From Rhizobium leguminosarum (GTDB taxonomy: Bacteria; Pseudomonadota; Alphaproteobacteria; Rhizobiales; Rhizobiaceae): DNA of 64,000 nt. This document shows positions 44,701-52,707 of this stretch, in pieces. The stretch covers positions 360,701 through 424,700 of the forward strand of contig NZ_JAGIOR010000004.1 of NCBI RefSeq assembly GCF_017876795.1, in the 5' to 3' direction. Under the pieces are notes generated by a model. The model was not told the DNA's origin. It did no database searches and saw only the letters and a list, made by a program, of their open reading frames with translations. Both the position numbers and the translations under genes were made by a program. Each line of letters begins with the position of its first letter. Position 1 is the stretch's first letter.

Positions 44701-45290
44701 AGAGCCGCCTCGCAGAGGTCGCACCGGTCATGAAACTGTTGATCAACGAAAACCCGGAGGGAACCACCTGGCTACCGGGTTTTGCCTTGGTTGCCTTTGA
44801 CCTCGGCTATCGGGATGCGGCCCAGCGAAGGTTGAGCGAGCTTGCCCGCACTCGCTTCGCCCTTCCGCTTGACGGCAAACGAAGTGCGTCCCTCTCATTC
44901 CTGACGGAAGTCGCCGCCGGTCTCGGCGACGCGGATGCTGCGCAGACCCTCTATAAGCTTATGCTGGACTACAAGGAGATGACCGTCACGATCGGTATGG
45001 CGACCGTTTGCTTCGGCGCGGCAAGCCGCTATCTGGGAGTGTTGGCAGCGGCGTTGGGTGAATTTGACAGAGCGTCGACGCACTTTGAGCACGCGCTCGA
45101 GATGAACGCGGCGATCAATTCGCGGCCGTGGCTTGCCCACACACAGGCAGAATATGCGGACCTGCTAATGAAAATGGGTAGCCGGGCAGCGATAAAGAGA
45201 GCAATGTTGCTATCCGAGAATGCCCGGACAACCGCGGCCGAACTGGGAATGGTCCGGCTGCAACAGCGACTAAAGCCAACGATCCATTAG
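41763..45290 (+). CDS. SAM domain-class III cyclase-ATPase-TPR protein
   Basis: A 1175-residue multidomain protein. An N-terminal SAM domain (MQTIEDWLGQLGLGKYADTFVENDV, residues 1-62) is followed by a class III nucleotide cyclase catalytic domain (about 80-260) with LLSVLFCDLVGSTALSAQLD and GGYVAKYLGDGVLAYFGWP, both metal aspartates present. An AAA/STAND-like ATPase (Walker A GEAGIGKSRL, about residue 307) and a long TPR-type helical region fill the rest. The layout is common in rhizobia, which carry many such cyclases. It probably makes cAMP in response to an unknown cue. Confidence 0.92.
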   Translation: MQTIEDWLGQLGLGKYADTFVENDVDLRALPHLGESDLQELGVSLGHRKIILAAINELAHQRPDEQPPALAATEVESETAADRRLLSVLFCDLVGSTALSAQLDPEDMHELTRHYQDSVAGAVTRFGGYVAKYLGDGVLAYFGWPMAYEDHAERSIRAGLEAMAAVDALQSPNAQRLKARIGIASGRVVVGNTDGSTKERASIAGDTPNLAARLQAAAAPGQIVVSDSTRRLAGQSFEIESLGAQQLKGFTSPIPLFEVRGQREVDSRFEAAHASGLSKFVGRVSEIGLLLERWELAKAGQGQAVFLSGEAGIGKSRLIEAFEDHLQETQHELIRLQCSPYHATSAFYPIVERLSRVASFAPADDWNTRVEKFRTLVRRYGENPSEVGAIYAELLSLDVGDEFRPPDLSAHQRKELLVRTLVNRLLLAARMAPVLMVFEDAHWMDPSTSEVLRELVSRLHGAAALVVVTHRPEWSANWASGLAQATTLSVGRLTRQQMRELIESMVSDIPEELAERIAERTDGVPLFVEELTRSVVESGKPSSLNAEIPDSLQGSLMTRLDRLATTAKEIAQIAAVIGREFDRGLLSKIAGLDDRALETALNQLESSQIVVEGGVLNDALVFRHALIQDAAYQSLLNRRRRHFHERIARVLVEQYDDVAATQPELIAQHYEKAQRIELALPYWMKAGERALARSANYEAVDNFQNALAIAEQLPEGAARQRDLLTAILKLGDALFAAGRMTDSLAKYRLAAPLARKAADTQAFVRAVIGLDGSKFLSSNSLAETVPLLEEALEMVEPADKSSRCQLLSRLARAYTYLSDSKNAAKCHREGIELARRVGDKTALVELSALPFLTPAPVKSVMERNDRIARVDEIRRLASEIDDDDVQSRALSVDAYVSTELGDRARADRAVDALDELGTKRQHLNVQFYARIARAMMAILDGRFTAAEELAEEALKLGMRTLGAAPEGVYGMQMFAIRREQSRLAEVAPVMKLLINENPEGTTWLPGFALVAFDLGYRDAAQRRLSELARTRFALPLDGKRSASLSFLTEVAAGLGDADAAQTLYKLMLDYKEMTVTIGMATVCFGAASRYLGVLAAALGEFDRASTHFEHALEMNAAINSRPWLAHTQAEYADLLMKMGSRAAIKRAMLLSENARTTAAELGMVRLQQRLKPTIH

Positions 45291-45331
45291 GACCGGCAGT
45301 TCGCTGCTTTTGGTGGGAAGAAGGTCTCGTC

Positions 45332-45592
45332 ATGCCACGCTACGTCATTGAAAGAAACTTTGCAGAACAGCTCGATCTATCGAAAGAGGGGGTCGAGCAA
45401 ATCAACCTGATCAACGACCAGGAAGGGGTGAAGTGGATTTTTTCGTTCCTCAGCGCGGACAGAAAAAAGACTTACTGCCTTTACGAGGCGCCGAGTACGG
45501 AAGCCATTCTCGCGGCAGCCCGGAGGAACAACGTCCCTGCGGATGTGATCATAGAAGTTAGCGAGGAAATCGGTCCCAATATGTTTGCCTAG
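45332..45592 (+). CDS. DUF4242 small protein
   Basis: An 86-residue protein (MPRYVIERNFAEQL, WIFSFLSADRKKTYCLYEAPSTEAILAAARRNNVPADVIIEV), matching the ferredoxin-like DUF4242 family. AAGAAGG precedes the ATG. It follows the cyclase gene by 41 bp on the same strand. DUF4242 proteins often sit beside class III cyclase-TPR proteins, so a functional link is plausible. Confidence 0.85.
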   Translation: MPRYVIERNFAEQLDLSKEGVEQINLINDQEGVKWIFSFLSADRKKTYCLYEAPSTEAILAAARRNNVPADVIIEVSEEIGPNMFA

Positions 45593-45712
45593 GGCCTGAG
45601 ACGGAACAAACGATTCGTTAGATCTTGGTAGATTACTTGGTGTAGAGATGAGCGATGCTGGACGGAGGTTAAACTTTCTGATTCAGTGGGCGAATGAATT
45701 TGAGCGACCTGG

Positions 45713-46960
45713 ATGATTGATATCGCGGCGATCAAAGCTCGCTTTGAGACGCTTGCGCCTTATCTCGATGAGCGGGCACGGCGTTTGTTGGCGGCAACCG
45801 AGGCTCGCGCGGCGGGCCGGGGTGGAGTGACGGCGGTTTCGGCGGCGACCGGCGTTGCGCGCAGTACGATCGGGCGCGGTCTTACGGAGTTGCGGACCGC
45901 AGATGCACGACTGGAACGCCGGGTTCGGCGGCCGGGCGGCGGCCGCAGGCCAAAGATCGAGACTGAGCCGGGCCTCTTGGCTGCACTTGAAGAATTGGTT
46001 CAATCGGCGATCCGTGGCGATCCTGAAGCAGCATTGTTGTGGGTGAGCAGAAGCCAGCGCCACCTTGCCGGCGCATTGGCACAACGCGGCTTTACGGCCA
46101 GCCAGAAGTTGGTTGGTCGGCTGCTGCGCAAGCTTGGCTTCAGCCTCCAGGCCAACAAGAAGACCTTGGAGGGGGCGTCTCATCCTGACCGCGACACCCA
46201 GTTCGAACACATCAACGAGAAGATCAAGCAGTTCCAGGCGGCCGGCCAGGCCGCCATTTCGGTCGACACAAAGAAAAAGGAGCTGGTTGGCGATTTCAAG
46301 AACGGCGGGCGTGAGCTGCGTCCCAAAGGCGGCCCCGAACCCGTGCGCGTTCACGACTTCAAGATACCCGAACTCGGCAAGGTCGCACCTTACGGCGTCT
46401 ACGACATCACCAACAACTCGGGTTGGGTGAATGTCGGCATCGATCATGACACCGCCGCCTTTGCCGTAGAGAGCATTCGACGGTGGTGGAATGTCTTGGG
46501 AAAGAGCCGCTATCCTGGTTCAACCGGTCTACTCATTACCGCCGATTGCGGTGGCAGCAACGGGGCCCGTGTGCGACTGTGGAAGCGCGAGCTTCAATCA
46601 TTCGCCAATGAAACTGGGTTAGCTATCACGGTCGCTCACCACCCGCCGGGGACCAGCAAATGGAACCGCATAGAACACCGGCTATTTGCATTCATCACAC
46701 AGAATTGGCGCGGCAAGCCCCTCGTCAGTCATGAGGTCATCGTTCAACTGATCGGGGCCACGACGACGGCCAACGGGCTCGACGTTCAATGTTGCCTCGA
46801 CGAAAATGACTATCCCAAGGCCATCAAGATCACCGATGCTGAAATGAATGCAATCAATATTGATCGTGATCCCTTCCACGGTGAGTGGAACTACACGATT
46901 TCGCCCACCTCCGTTGTGTCCGATAGCGCTATCGCCGAGAGTGTTGCCGATGATCGATGA
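45713..46960 (+). CDS. ISAzo13-family transposase
   Basis: A 415-residue transposase of the ISAzo13 type. It has an N-terminal helix-turn-helix (VTAVSAATGVARSTIGRGLTELR), ISVDTKKKELVGDFKNGG with the first catalytic Asp, LLITADCGGSNGARVRLWK with the second, and HHPPGTSKWNRIEHRLFAFITQNWRG with the glutamate. Full length and uninterrupted. I could not define the element's terminal repeats from either flank. Confidence 0.9.
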   Translation: MIDIAAIKARFETLAPYLDERARRLLAATEARAAGRGGVTAVSAATGVARSTIGRGLTELRTADARLERRVRRPGGGRRPKIETEPGLLAALEELVQSAIRGDPEAALLWVSRSQRHLAGALAQRGFTASQKLVGRLLRKLGFSLQANKKTLEGASHPDRDTQFEHINEKIKQFQAAGQAAISVDTKKKELVGDFKNGGRELRPKGGPEPVRVHDFKIPELGKVAPYGVYDITNNSGWVNVGIDHDTAAFAVESIRRWWNVLGKSRYPGSTGLLITADCGGSNGARVRLWKRELQSFANETGLAITVAHHPPGTSKWNRIEHRLFAFITQNWRGKPLVSHEVIVQLIGATTTANGLDVQCCLDENDYPKAIKITDAEMNAINIDRDPFHGEWNYTISPTSVVSDSAIAESVADDR

Positions 46961-47291
46961 TCCTGAGAAAACCGATCACCTTGTTCGTGAACTCGAGGCG
47001 TCACTTCCCCTCGAAACGAGGCTGTCTCAAACGCTTAAAATAACGCTGACCAAGCAATCCCCGGATCTCGAGATCCCCGATGGTTGCAACGTGACAAGCC
47101 TTTTCTACATGGGAGAAGAGGGCGGGATTGTGTGCGCGTTGGACATCGGCGGACCGGAAACCAAAACCCCCTGCATCGTCTCCATCACGCATCTCATCTT
47201 TAACAAACGGATGCCGCTGTTCCGGCAAATCGACGCCTATCAACGGCACCGTATCAAGAAGCTCAAACAGCAAAACGGTCGCAACTACTGA
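46950..47291 (+). CDS. Small gene overlapping the ISAzo13 transposase end
   Basis: A 113-residue protein starting at ATG 46950, overlapping the last codons of the transposase by 11 bases, so probably co-translated. The sequence (LPLETRLSQTLKITLTKQSPDLEIPDGCNVTSLFYMGEEGGIVCALDI) suggests an alpha/beta protein with a basic end (RHRIKKLKQQNGRN). The overlap implies it travels with the element as a passenger. No known family. Confidence 0.6.
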   Translation: MIDDPEKTDHLVRELEASLPLETRLSQTLKITLTKQSPDLEIPDGCNVTSLFYMGEEGGIVCALDIGGPETKTPCIVSITHLIFNKRMPLFRQIDAYQRHRIKKLKQQNGRNY

Positions 47292-47789
47292 CCTTCAATC
47301 CGGACATAAGCCAGACACCGGTTTGTCAAAATATGCAGTGCTTATATGGCGTCAGATCCCTAGCACTCCTCGGCCACGCCCGAGGAGTAAGCGTCGCCGC
47401 GCTCTCCAGTTGAATGGCGTTAAGCGAAATTCGCCAAATCGTAACGACCGCTTTGTCGGCGAGGGTCGTTGCGACCGCTGGATCTGGGTCCCTGCCAGGG
47501 GCTCGACCCGCTCCTCTGCCAAGTTGCAACGAGGCTGAGAATGCCGCCAGAAGGAAGTGTGTCCGCTGGTCGACATTCGCGTTAGTTCCTCTCGCCGAAC
47601 GATCTCTTTGGCATGCACGTGCTCGGGTCCTTCCCGGACCTGCGACATCCGCCCAAGCCCCTGACCTCCCACGAACCTACCTGGCGATGCACGTGAGATT
47701 GTTCCACGTTTACAGTCTTCACAAGCTGTCCGGTGGTCCAATATGCAAACTCGAAATTTTTTCTGATGGTGATCTTGAAATCGAAAGTA
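47292..47789. other. Non-coding stretch upstream of the heat-shock gene
   Basis: Nearly 500 bp without a supported gene. It contains the hsp20 promoter region and probably the right end of the ISAzo13 element, neither of which I can place exactly. Confidence 0.35.
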
Positions 47790-47894
47790 CTGAAAACCAA
47801 ATCGATGCGGTCGGCAGCCCAGAAGGGGGCCGAAAGCCGGGGACGCAGGTTTCCGCCGCGTTCCTTTCCATCTCGCTTCTAGGAGGTTTTGGTC
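47790..47894 (+). promoter_or_regulatory. ROSE-like RNA thermometer in the hsp20 leader
   Basis: The ribosome site AGGAGG (47881-47886) is faced by TCGCT (47873-47877), the U(U/C)GCU element that pairs with AGGA in ROSE thermometers by way of a G-G pair. An upstream hairpin pairs GGACGC (47841-47846) with GCGTTCC (47858-47864). ROSE leaders control rhizobial small heat-shock genes by melting with heat. The position and core motif match. The pairing is my reading, not a computed fold. Confidence 0.7.
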
Positions 47895-48365
47895 ATGGGA
47901 ACTGAGTTTGACTTCGCACCGCTCTACCGGTCCAGCATCGGCTTCGACCGGGTGTTTTCGCTGCTCAACAATCCGCAGCGCTTGCAGGCCGTCGACGCCT
48001 GGCCGCCCTACGACATTCTCAAGGTCGGCGACAACGAGTACCGAATTGTCATGGCGGTCGCCGGGTTCGAGGATGGCGATCTCGACATCACGCAGAAACG
48101 CAACGTGCTTCTTGTCAAGGGCGGGAAATCCGATGACGCCAAAGCGGAATACCTGCACCGTGGTATCGCCACGCGGGGCTTCGAGCGCCGCTTCGAGCTT
48201 GCGGACCACGTGAGCGTGGAAAACGCTTCGCTAAAGAACGGTCTGCTGAACATCGAGCTGAAGCGCGAGATTCCGGAGGCAATGAAGCCACGCAAGATCG
48301 CGATCGGCGATGGCGCACCGACGAAGGTGCCGCTGCAGATCGAAGGTGAGAAGCAGGTCGCGTAA
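47895..48365 (+). CDS. Small heat-shock protein (Hsp20/IbpA family)
   Basis: A 156-residue chaperone that holds unfolded proteins. The start MGTEFDFAPLYRSSIGFDRVFSLL is IbpA-like. The alpha-crystallin domain (about 35-125) contains YDILKVGDNEYRIVMAVAGFEDGDLDI and the conserved end LKNGLLNIELKREIPE. ATG 47895 lies eight bases after AGGAGG inside a ROSE-like leader, so heat-induced translation is expected. The gene at 48416 follows on the same strand. Confidence 0.93.
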   Translation: MGTEFDFAPLYRSSIGFDRVFSLLNNPQRLQAVDAWPPYDILKVGDNEYRIVMAVAGFEDGDLDITQKRNVLLVKGGKSDDAKAEYLHRGIATRGFERRFELADHVSVENASLKNGLLNIELKREIPEAMKPRKIAIGDGAPTKVPLQIEGEKQVA

Positions 48366-48415
48366 GCATCGATGGAGGGCGCGGGCGGCGCTTATGGCGT
48401 CGCCTGCGGAAAACG

Positions 48416-48649
48416 ATGAACGCATTCGATTTCGAAAGGCCTGATTATTTCGGCGCTGCAGACCTGCGTGTCTGCCAGAGCGTGTTCGACGTCGTCACTT
48501 CAGCAGCGGGCGTTGAACCGACGTCCGAGGAGGGCGAGCGCATCGCCGCCATCCTCGTGCAGCTCTATCGCCGAGGAGTGAAGGATCCGGACCGTCTGCG
48601 GGTCGTGGTCGAGTCCGCCCGCGGAATTAATATGTCAAAAGCTGCGTAA
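48416..48649 (+). CDS. Hypothetical small protein after hsp20
   Basis: A 77-residue helical protein (MNAFDFERPDYFGAADLRVCQSVFDVVTSAAGV, then GERIAAILVQLYRRGVKDPDRLRVVVESARG). It follows hsp20 by 50 bp and could be co-transcribed. I recognise no family, but the composition and codon use are those of a real gene. Confidence 0.65.
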   Translation: MNAFDFERPDYFGAADLRVCQSVFDVVTSAAGVEPTSEEGERIAAILVQLYRRGVKDPDRLRVVVESARGINMSKAA

Positions 48650-49036
48650 AGGGTGGGGCGCCGCACGACAGCGGCGTCCTTCGTCTCGGCTGATCATATC
48701 CGTCGCCATCTTCGGGTGGTGGTTCCGGAGCAGCCCGGCCTTCACAGCCCAGGTCTTCATCTTTTCGTCATGGAACGCAACCGACCTTACCGGCCCCTGT
48801 GGGATGGATATGCGACTCCGTGCGTTGATCCCAAACCGTGGATATCGTCGACTTGGTCAACACAGGACCGGGACCCAGGGTTTAAGTGCAAACGTGGGTT
48901 GAAGACGATCTCGAGCCAGTAAGAAGTCCGCACCACCAAAAAGGCGCTTTGCTGGCAGCGTGAAAGCAGGTGACAGATAGGGGATTGCGCAAGCGTTCGC
49001 TTTCATTAAAACGAAAGCAGATCGAAAGGCGCGCCT
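48650..49036. promoter_or_regulatory. Upstream region of glpR with inverted repeat
   Basis: There is no gene in these 387 bp. Close to glpR lies an inverted repeat GCTTTC (48999-49004) and GAAAGC (49013-49018) with an eight-base AT-rich spacer, and TTCG at 48996. These resemble half-sites of DeoR-type operators, so autoregulation by GlpR is a reasonable inference. Confidence 0.5.
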
Positions 49037-49810
49037 ATGTTCTTGACCGACCGACAAACTGAAATCGTGGCGATTGCGAAATCGAGCGGCAGGGTTCTGG
49101 TCGAAGAACTCTCTTCCCGCTTTTCGGTGACACCGCAGACGATCCGCAAGGACTTGAACGATCTCTGCGATGCACAGGTGCTGACGCGCATCCATGGCGG
49201 CGCCACGTTCCCGAGCGGCACCGAGAACGTCAAATACGAGGCGCGCCGCCAGATCGCCGCTTCCGAGAAACAGGCGATCGGCATGGCTGCGGTCGAACTG
49301 ATCCCGAGCGGGGCCTCGCTCTTCATCAACATCGGAACCACGACCGAGGCCGTGGGCGAGGCGCTCGCCAACCATCACGAGTTGATGGTGATCACGAACA
49401 ATATCAACGTTGCCAACAGGTTACGCTTGCTTCCGGCGATCGAAGTGGTCATCGCCGGTGGCGTCGTGCGTGGCTCTGACGGCGGGATCGTCGGCGAAGC
49501 GGCCGTCGATTTCATCCGTCAGTTCAAGGTCGATTACGCCGTGATCGGCGCATCGGCGATCGATATGGACGGCGCGCTTCTCGACTATGATTTTCGCGAG
49601 GTCAAGGTCGCCCAGGCGATCATCGCCAATGCCCGGCATGTCATTCTCGTTGCCGATTCCACCAAGTTCGAACGCACCGCGCCGGTCCGGATCGGCCAGC
49701 TTTCCCAGGTCCATACCTTTATCACCGACCACTGTCCGGCGCCGTCGATTCGCAATCTCTGCCTCGAAAACAATGTGAAGCTGATCGAAACGAATGGAAG
49801 ATCACGCTAG
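49037..49810 (+). CDS. glpR: Glycerol-3-phosphate regulon repressor (DeoR family)
   Basis: A 257-residue DeoR-type repressor. The helix-turn-helix is RVLVEELSSRFSVTPQTIRKDLNDLCDAQVLTRIHGGAT (about 16-55). The sugar-phosphate sensor domain has INIGTTTEAVGEAL, ADYAVIGASAIDMDGALLDYDF-like and ADSTKFERTAPVRIG blocks. It lies at the head of the glycerol locus, 121 bp before glpD, and should release DNA when glycerol-3-phosphate binds. Confidence 0.93.
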   Translation: MFLTDRQTEIVAIAKSSGRVLVEELSSRFSVTPQTIRKDLNDLCDAQVLTRIHGGATFPSGTENVKYEARRQIAASEKQAIGMAAVELIPSGASLFINIGTTTEAVGEALANHHELMVITNNINVANRLRLLPAIEVVIAGGVVRGSDGGIVGEAAVDFIRQFKVDYAVIGASAIDMDGALLDYDFREVKVAQAIIANARHVILVADSTKFERTAPVRIGQLSQVHTFITDHCPAPSIRNLCLENNVKLIETNGRSR

Positions 49811-49829
49811 GCCCGTCGGTTCTAGCAAA

Positions 49830-49878
49830 CATTCGTTTGACATTCGTATTTCTTTCGTTTTAACTGCATTCACTTTCG
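49830..49878 (+). promoter_or_regulatory. glpD promoter region with phased TTCG repeats
   Basis: TTCG occurs at 49832, 49843 and 49854, exactly 11 bp apart, in the repeats ATTCGTTTGAC, ATTCGTATTTC and TTTCGTTTTAA. A fourth copy is at 49875. A -35-like TTGACA (49837-49842) lies among them, with TTAACT 17 bp later. One-turn spacing of DeoR-type half-sites over a promoter suggests the GlpR operator. Confidence 0.55.
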
Positions 49879-49931
49879 CAATTGCGCAATTTTTGTGCGA
49901 TGCGAAATCCGCAGCAGGCTCGGAGGGGATA

Positions 49932-51446
49932 TTGGGCCGGGAGATTTACGACATATTCGTCATCGGTGGCGGCATCAACGGCTGTGGCATTGCGCGCGAT
50001 GCAGTCGGGCGCGGTTATTCCGTGGCGCTGGCGGAGATGAACGACTTTGCCTCGGGCACCTCGTCGGGCGCCACCAAACTCATTCATGGCGGCCTGCGTT
50101 ATCTCGAGCACTACGAGTTCCGCCTGGTGCGTGAATCGCTGATGGAGCGCGAAATCCTCTGGGCGATGGCGCCGCACATCATCTGGCCGTTGCGCTTCGT
50201 GCTGCCCTATCATAAGGGCGGAATCCGGCCGGCCTGGCTGATCCGGCTCGGCCTCTTCCTTTACGACCATCTCGGCGGCCGCAAGCTGCTGCCGGCGACC
50301 TCGGTGCTCGACATGCGCCGCGATCCGGCGGGCAAGCCGCTGAAGGCGCTATTCTCAAAGGCTTTCGAATATTCCGACGGCTGGGTCGACGACGCTCGCA
50401 TGGTGGTGCTGAACGCCCGCGACGCCGCCGACAAGGGGGCGACCGTCATGCCGCGCACCAAAGTGGTGTCGGCAAGGCGCGAGAATGGTCTGTGGCACAT
50501 CGAGACCACCGATACGGTCACCGGCCGCAATGACAGCCATCAGGCCCGCATGCTGGTCAATGCCGCCGGTCCCTGGGTCGACCATGTCATCCGCTCCGCC
50601 TTCGGCCAGAACGAGGCGCACCATGTCCGCCTCGTCCAAGGCAGCCATATCGTCGTGAGGAAGAAGTTCGACGACCCTCGTGCCTATTTCTTCCAGAATC
50701 CCGACAACCGCATCATCTTCGCCATTCCCTATGAGGGCGACTTCACCCTGATCGGCACCACCGACCGCGATTACACCGCCGATCCCAAGGACGTCCGGAT
50801 CTCCGAGGAGGAGACCGTTTATCTCTGCAATGCGGCGTCGGAATATTTCAAGGAGCCGGTCAGGCCCGAGGATATCGTCTGGACCTATTCGGCGGTCCGG
50901 CCGCTTTATGACGACGGCGCCTCGAAGGCGCAGGAGGCAACGCGCGACTACGTGCTGAAGCTGGACGGCGAGGGGAGTAGCGCACCGCTACTCAACGTCT
51001 TCGGCGGCAAGCTCACCACCTATCGCCGGCTTTCCGAACATGCGCTGGAAAAGATCGGTGCTGCGATCGGCGTCAAGGGCGCCCCATGGACGGCCAAGAG
51101 CCATCTGCCGGGCGGCGACTTTCCGGTCCGCGGTTACGAGGGGCAGGTCGCCGATCTGAAGCGGCTCTATCCGTTCCTTGCCGATCGGCATGCCCGCCGG
51201 CTGGTGCGCCGCTACGGAACGAGGTTCAAGGCGCTGCTCGGCGAAGCCCGCGGCATCGACGATCTCGGACGGCTGTTCGGCGGCGATCTCTACGAGGCAG
51301 AGGTCACCTATCTGGTCAAACAGGAATGGGCCCGGCACGCTGAAGACGTGCTGTGGAGGAGAACAAAGGATGGTCTGCGCCTTTCGAAGGAGCAGGCTCA
51401 GTCACTGGAGGAGTACATGGCTGCCATGCCGGCGATGGCCGGATAA
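49932..51446 (+). CDS. glpD: Aerobic glycerol-3-phosphate dehydrogenase
   Basis: A 504-residue FAD enzyme that oxidises glycerol-3-phosphate to dihydroxyacetone phosphate at the inner membrane and feeds electrons to quinone. The TTG at 49932 (MGREIYDIFVIGGGINGCGIARDAVGRGYSVALAE) follows GGAGGGG and puts the FAD motif GGGINGCG in its usual place. Upstream in-frame codons would add 46 hydrophobic residues not seen in the family. Other blocks: SGTSSGATKLIHGGLRYLEHYEFRLV and GGKLTTYRRLSEHALE. Confidence 0.95.
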   Translation: MGREIYDIFVIGGGINGCGIARDAVGRGYSVALAEMNDFASGTSSGATKLIHGGLRYLEHYEFRLVRESLMEREILWAMAPHIIWPLRFVLPYHKGGIRPAWLIRLGLFLYDHLGGRKLLPATSVLDMRRDPAGKPLKALFSKAFEYSDGWVDDARMVVLNARDAADKGATVMPRTKVVSARRENGLWHIETTDTVTGRNDSHQARMLVNAAGPWVDHVIRSAFGQNEAHHVRLVQGSHIVVRKKFDDPRAYFFQNPDNRIIFAIPYEGDFTLIGTTDRDYTADPKDVRISEEETVYLCNAASEYFKEPVRPEDIVWTYSAVRPLYDDGASKAQEATRDYVLKLDGEGSSAPLLNVFGGKLTTYRRLSEHALEKIGAAIGVKGAPWTAKSHLPGGDFPVRGYEGQVADLKRLYPFLADRHARRLVRRYGTRFKALLGEARGIDDLGRLFGGDLYEAEVTYLVKQEWARHAEDVLWRRTKDGLRLSKEQAQSLEEYMAAMPAMAG

Positions 51447-51489
51447 GGGCAGCATGTGGTCCCCGATGCGTGGAGGCACGGGAATCGGA

Positions 51490-52569
51490 ATGCTGGAACT
51501 GCGGAAGGCCGCAAAGATGGTGGGAGGAGACTATCATATCCACCCGACCGATCTTGTTTTTGAAAGAGGAACGCTAAACGTTCTGCTTGGGCCGACATTG
51601 TCGGGCAAGACCTCGTTGATGCGTCTGATGGCCGGCCTTGATCGGCCGACAACCGGTACGATCCATTTTGATGGTGCTGACGTGACAGGCATGCCTGTCC
51701 AGAAGCGCAACATCGCCATGGTCTACCAGCAGTTCATCAATTATCCGGCATTGACGGTCTACGAGAATATTGCCTCGCCGCTGCGGATTGCCGGCAAGGA
51801 TGCCAAGATCATCGATCTGGAGGTGCGCAAGGCTGCCGAACTTCTGAAACTCGGGCCTTATCTCGATCGCACGCCGCTCAACCTCTCCGGCGGCCAGCAG
51901 CAGCGCACCGCACTTGCCCGTGCACTCGTGAAGAATGCGAGCCTTGTTTTGATGGACGAGCCGCTTGCCAACCTCGACTACAAGCTGCGTGAGGAGCTGC
52001 GGCAGGAATTGCCGCGCATCTTCGCGCAGTCCGGCGCGATCTTCGTCTATGCCACGACGGAACCCTCCGAAGCCTTGTTGCTGGGCGGCAATACGGCAGC
52101 GCTCAGCGAGGGCCGGATCACGCAGTTCGGCACGACGATCGAGGTCTATCGCAATCCGCTCGATCTGACGACGGCGAAAACCTTTGCCGATCCGCCACTG
52201 AATTTTATCGATCTGGTCAAATCGGAAGGCAATTTCCTGCACGATGGCGCTGTGATTTTTGCCGTGCCGCCGCATCTTCAGAACGTGCCGGACGGGCCGG
52301 CAACGATCGCGTTTCACCCGCATCATCTGGCACCGACCGCCCAGACGGCCGATTCGGCGCGGCTGACAGCACGGACACAGATTTCGGAGATCACCGGGTC
52401 GGAAAGTTTCGTGCATCTGCAATTTGCCGATACCCGCTGGGTGATGCTTGCGCACGGCATCCACAATATCGACCCGGACACGGATCTCTCCGTTTTCATC
52501 GATACGCGCCACCTGATGGCGTTCGGCGCGGACGGCCGGGCGATCACCACTGCCGGGCAAAGGGGCTAG
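51490..52569 (+). CDS. glpS: Glycerol ABC importer, ATPase 1
   Basis: A 359-residue ABC ATPase of the MalK/UgpC type with a C-terminal TOBE-like regulatory part. The signature LSGGQQQRTALARAL (about residue 132) and Walker B LVLMDEPLANLD are canonical. The Walker A is GPTLSGKTSL (Leu where Gly is usual), and the H-loop reads YATTEPSEALLLGG, lacking the catalytic His. It pairs with GlpT, whose defects are complementary. An IS110-type element separates the two genes. An earlier ATG at 51454 is possible. Confidence 0.9.
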   Translation: MLELRKAAKMVGGDYHIHPTDLVFERGTLNVLLGPTLSGKTSLMRLMAGLDRPTTGTIHFDGADVTGMPVQKRNIAMVYQQFINYPALTVYENIASPLRIAGKDAKIIDLEVRKAAELLKLGPYLDRTPLNLSGGQQQRTALARALVKNASLVLMDEPLANLDYKLREELRQELPRIFAQSGAIFVYATTEPSEALLLGGNTAALSEGRITQFGTTIEVYRNPLDLTTAKTFADPPLNFIDLVKSEGNFLHDGAVIFAVPPHLQNVPDGPATIAFHPHHLAPTAQTADSARLTARTQISEITGSESFVHLQFADTRWVMLAHGIHNIDPDTDLSVFIDTRHLMAFGADGRAITTAGQRG

Positions 52570-52707
52570 GAGGTGGCATGAAAGAGGCCGCGGCCGTTGA
52601 GAGAACGGATCACTGAGATGCAGATGATGATCGAGGGACAGTCACACTTCCAGCCTTTCGGCTTATCCTATTGGGGTTTCGAAGATCTCAATAAGGGAGT
52701 TGGAAGC

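Noticed and set aside
48653-48922. An 89-codon open frame between hsp20 and glpR
   Set aside because: Composition is unlike a folded protein and no ribosome site is seen; probably chance.
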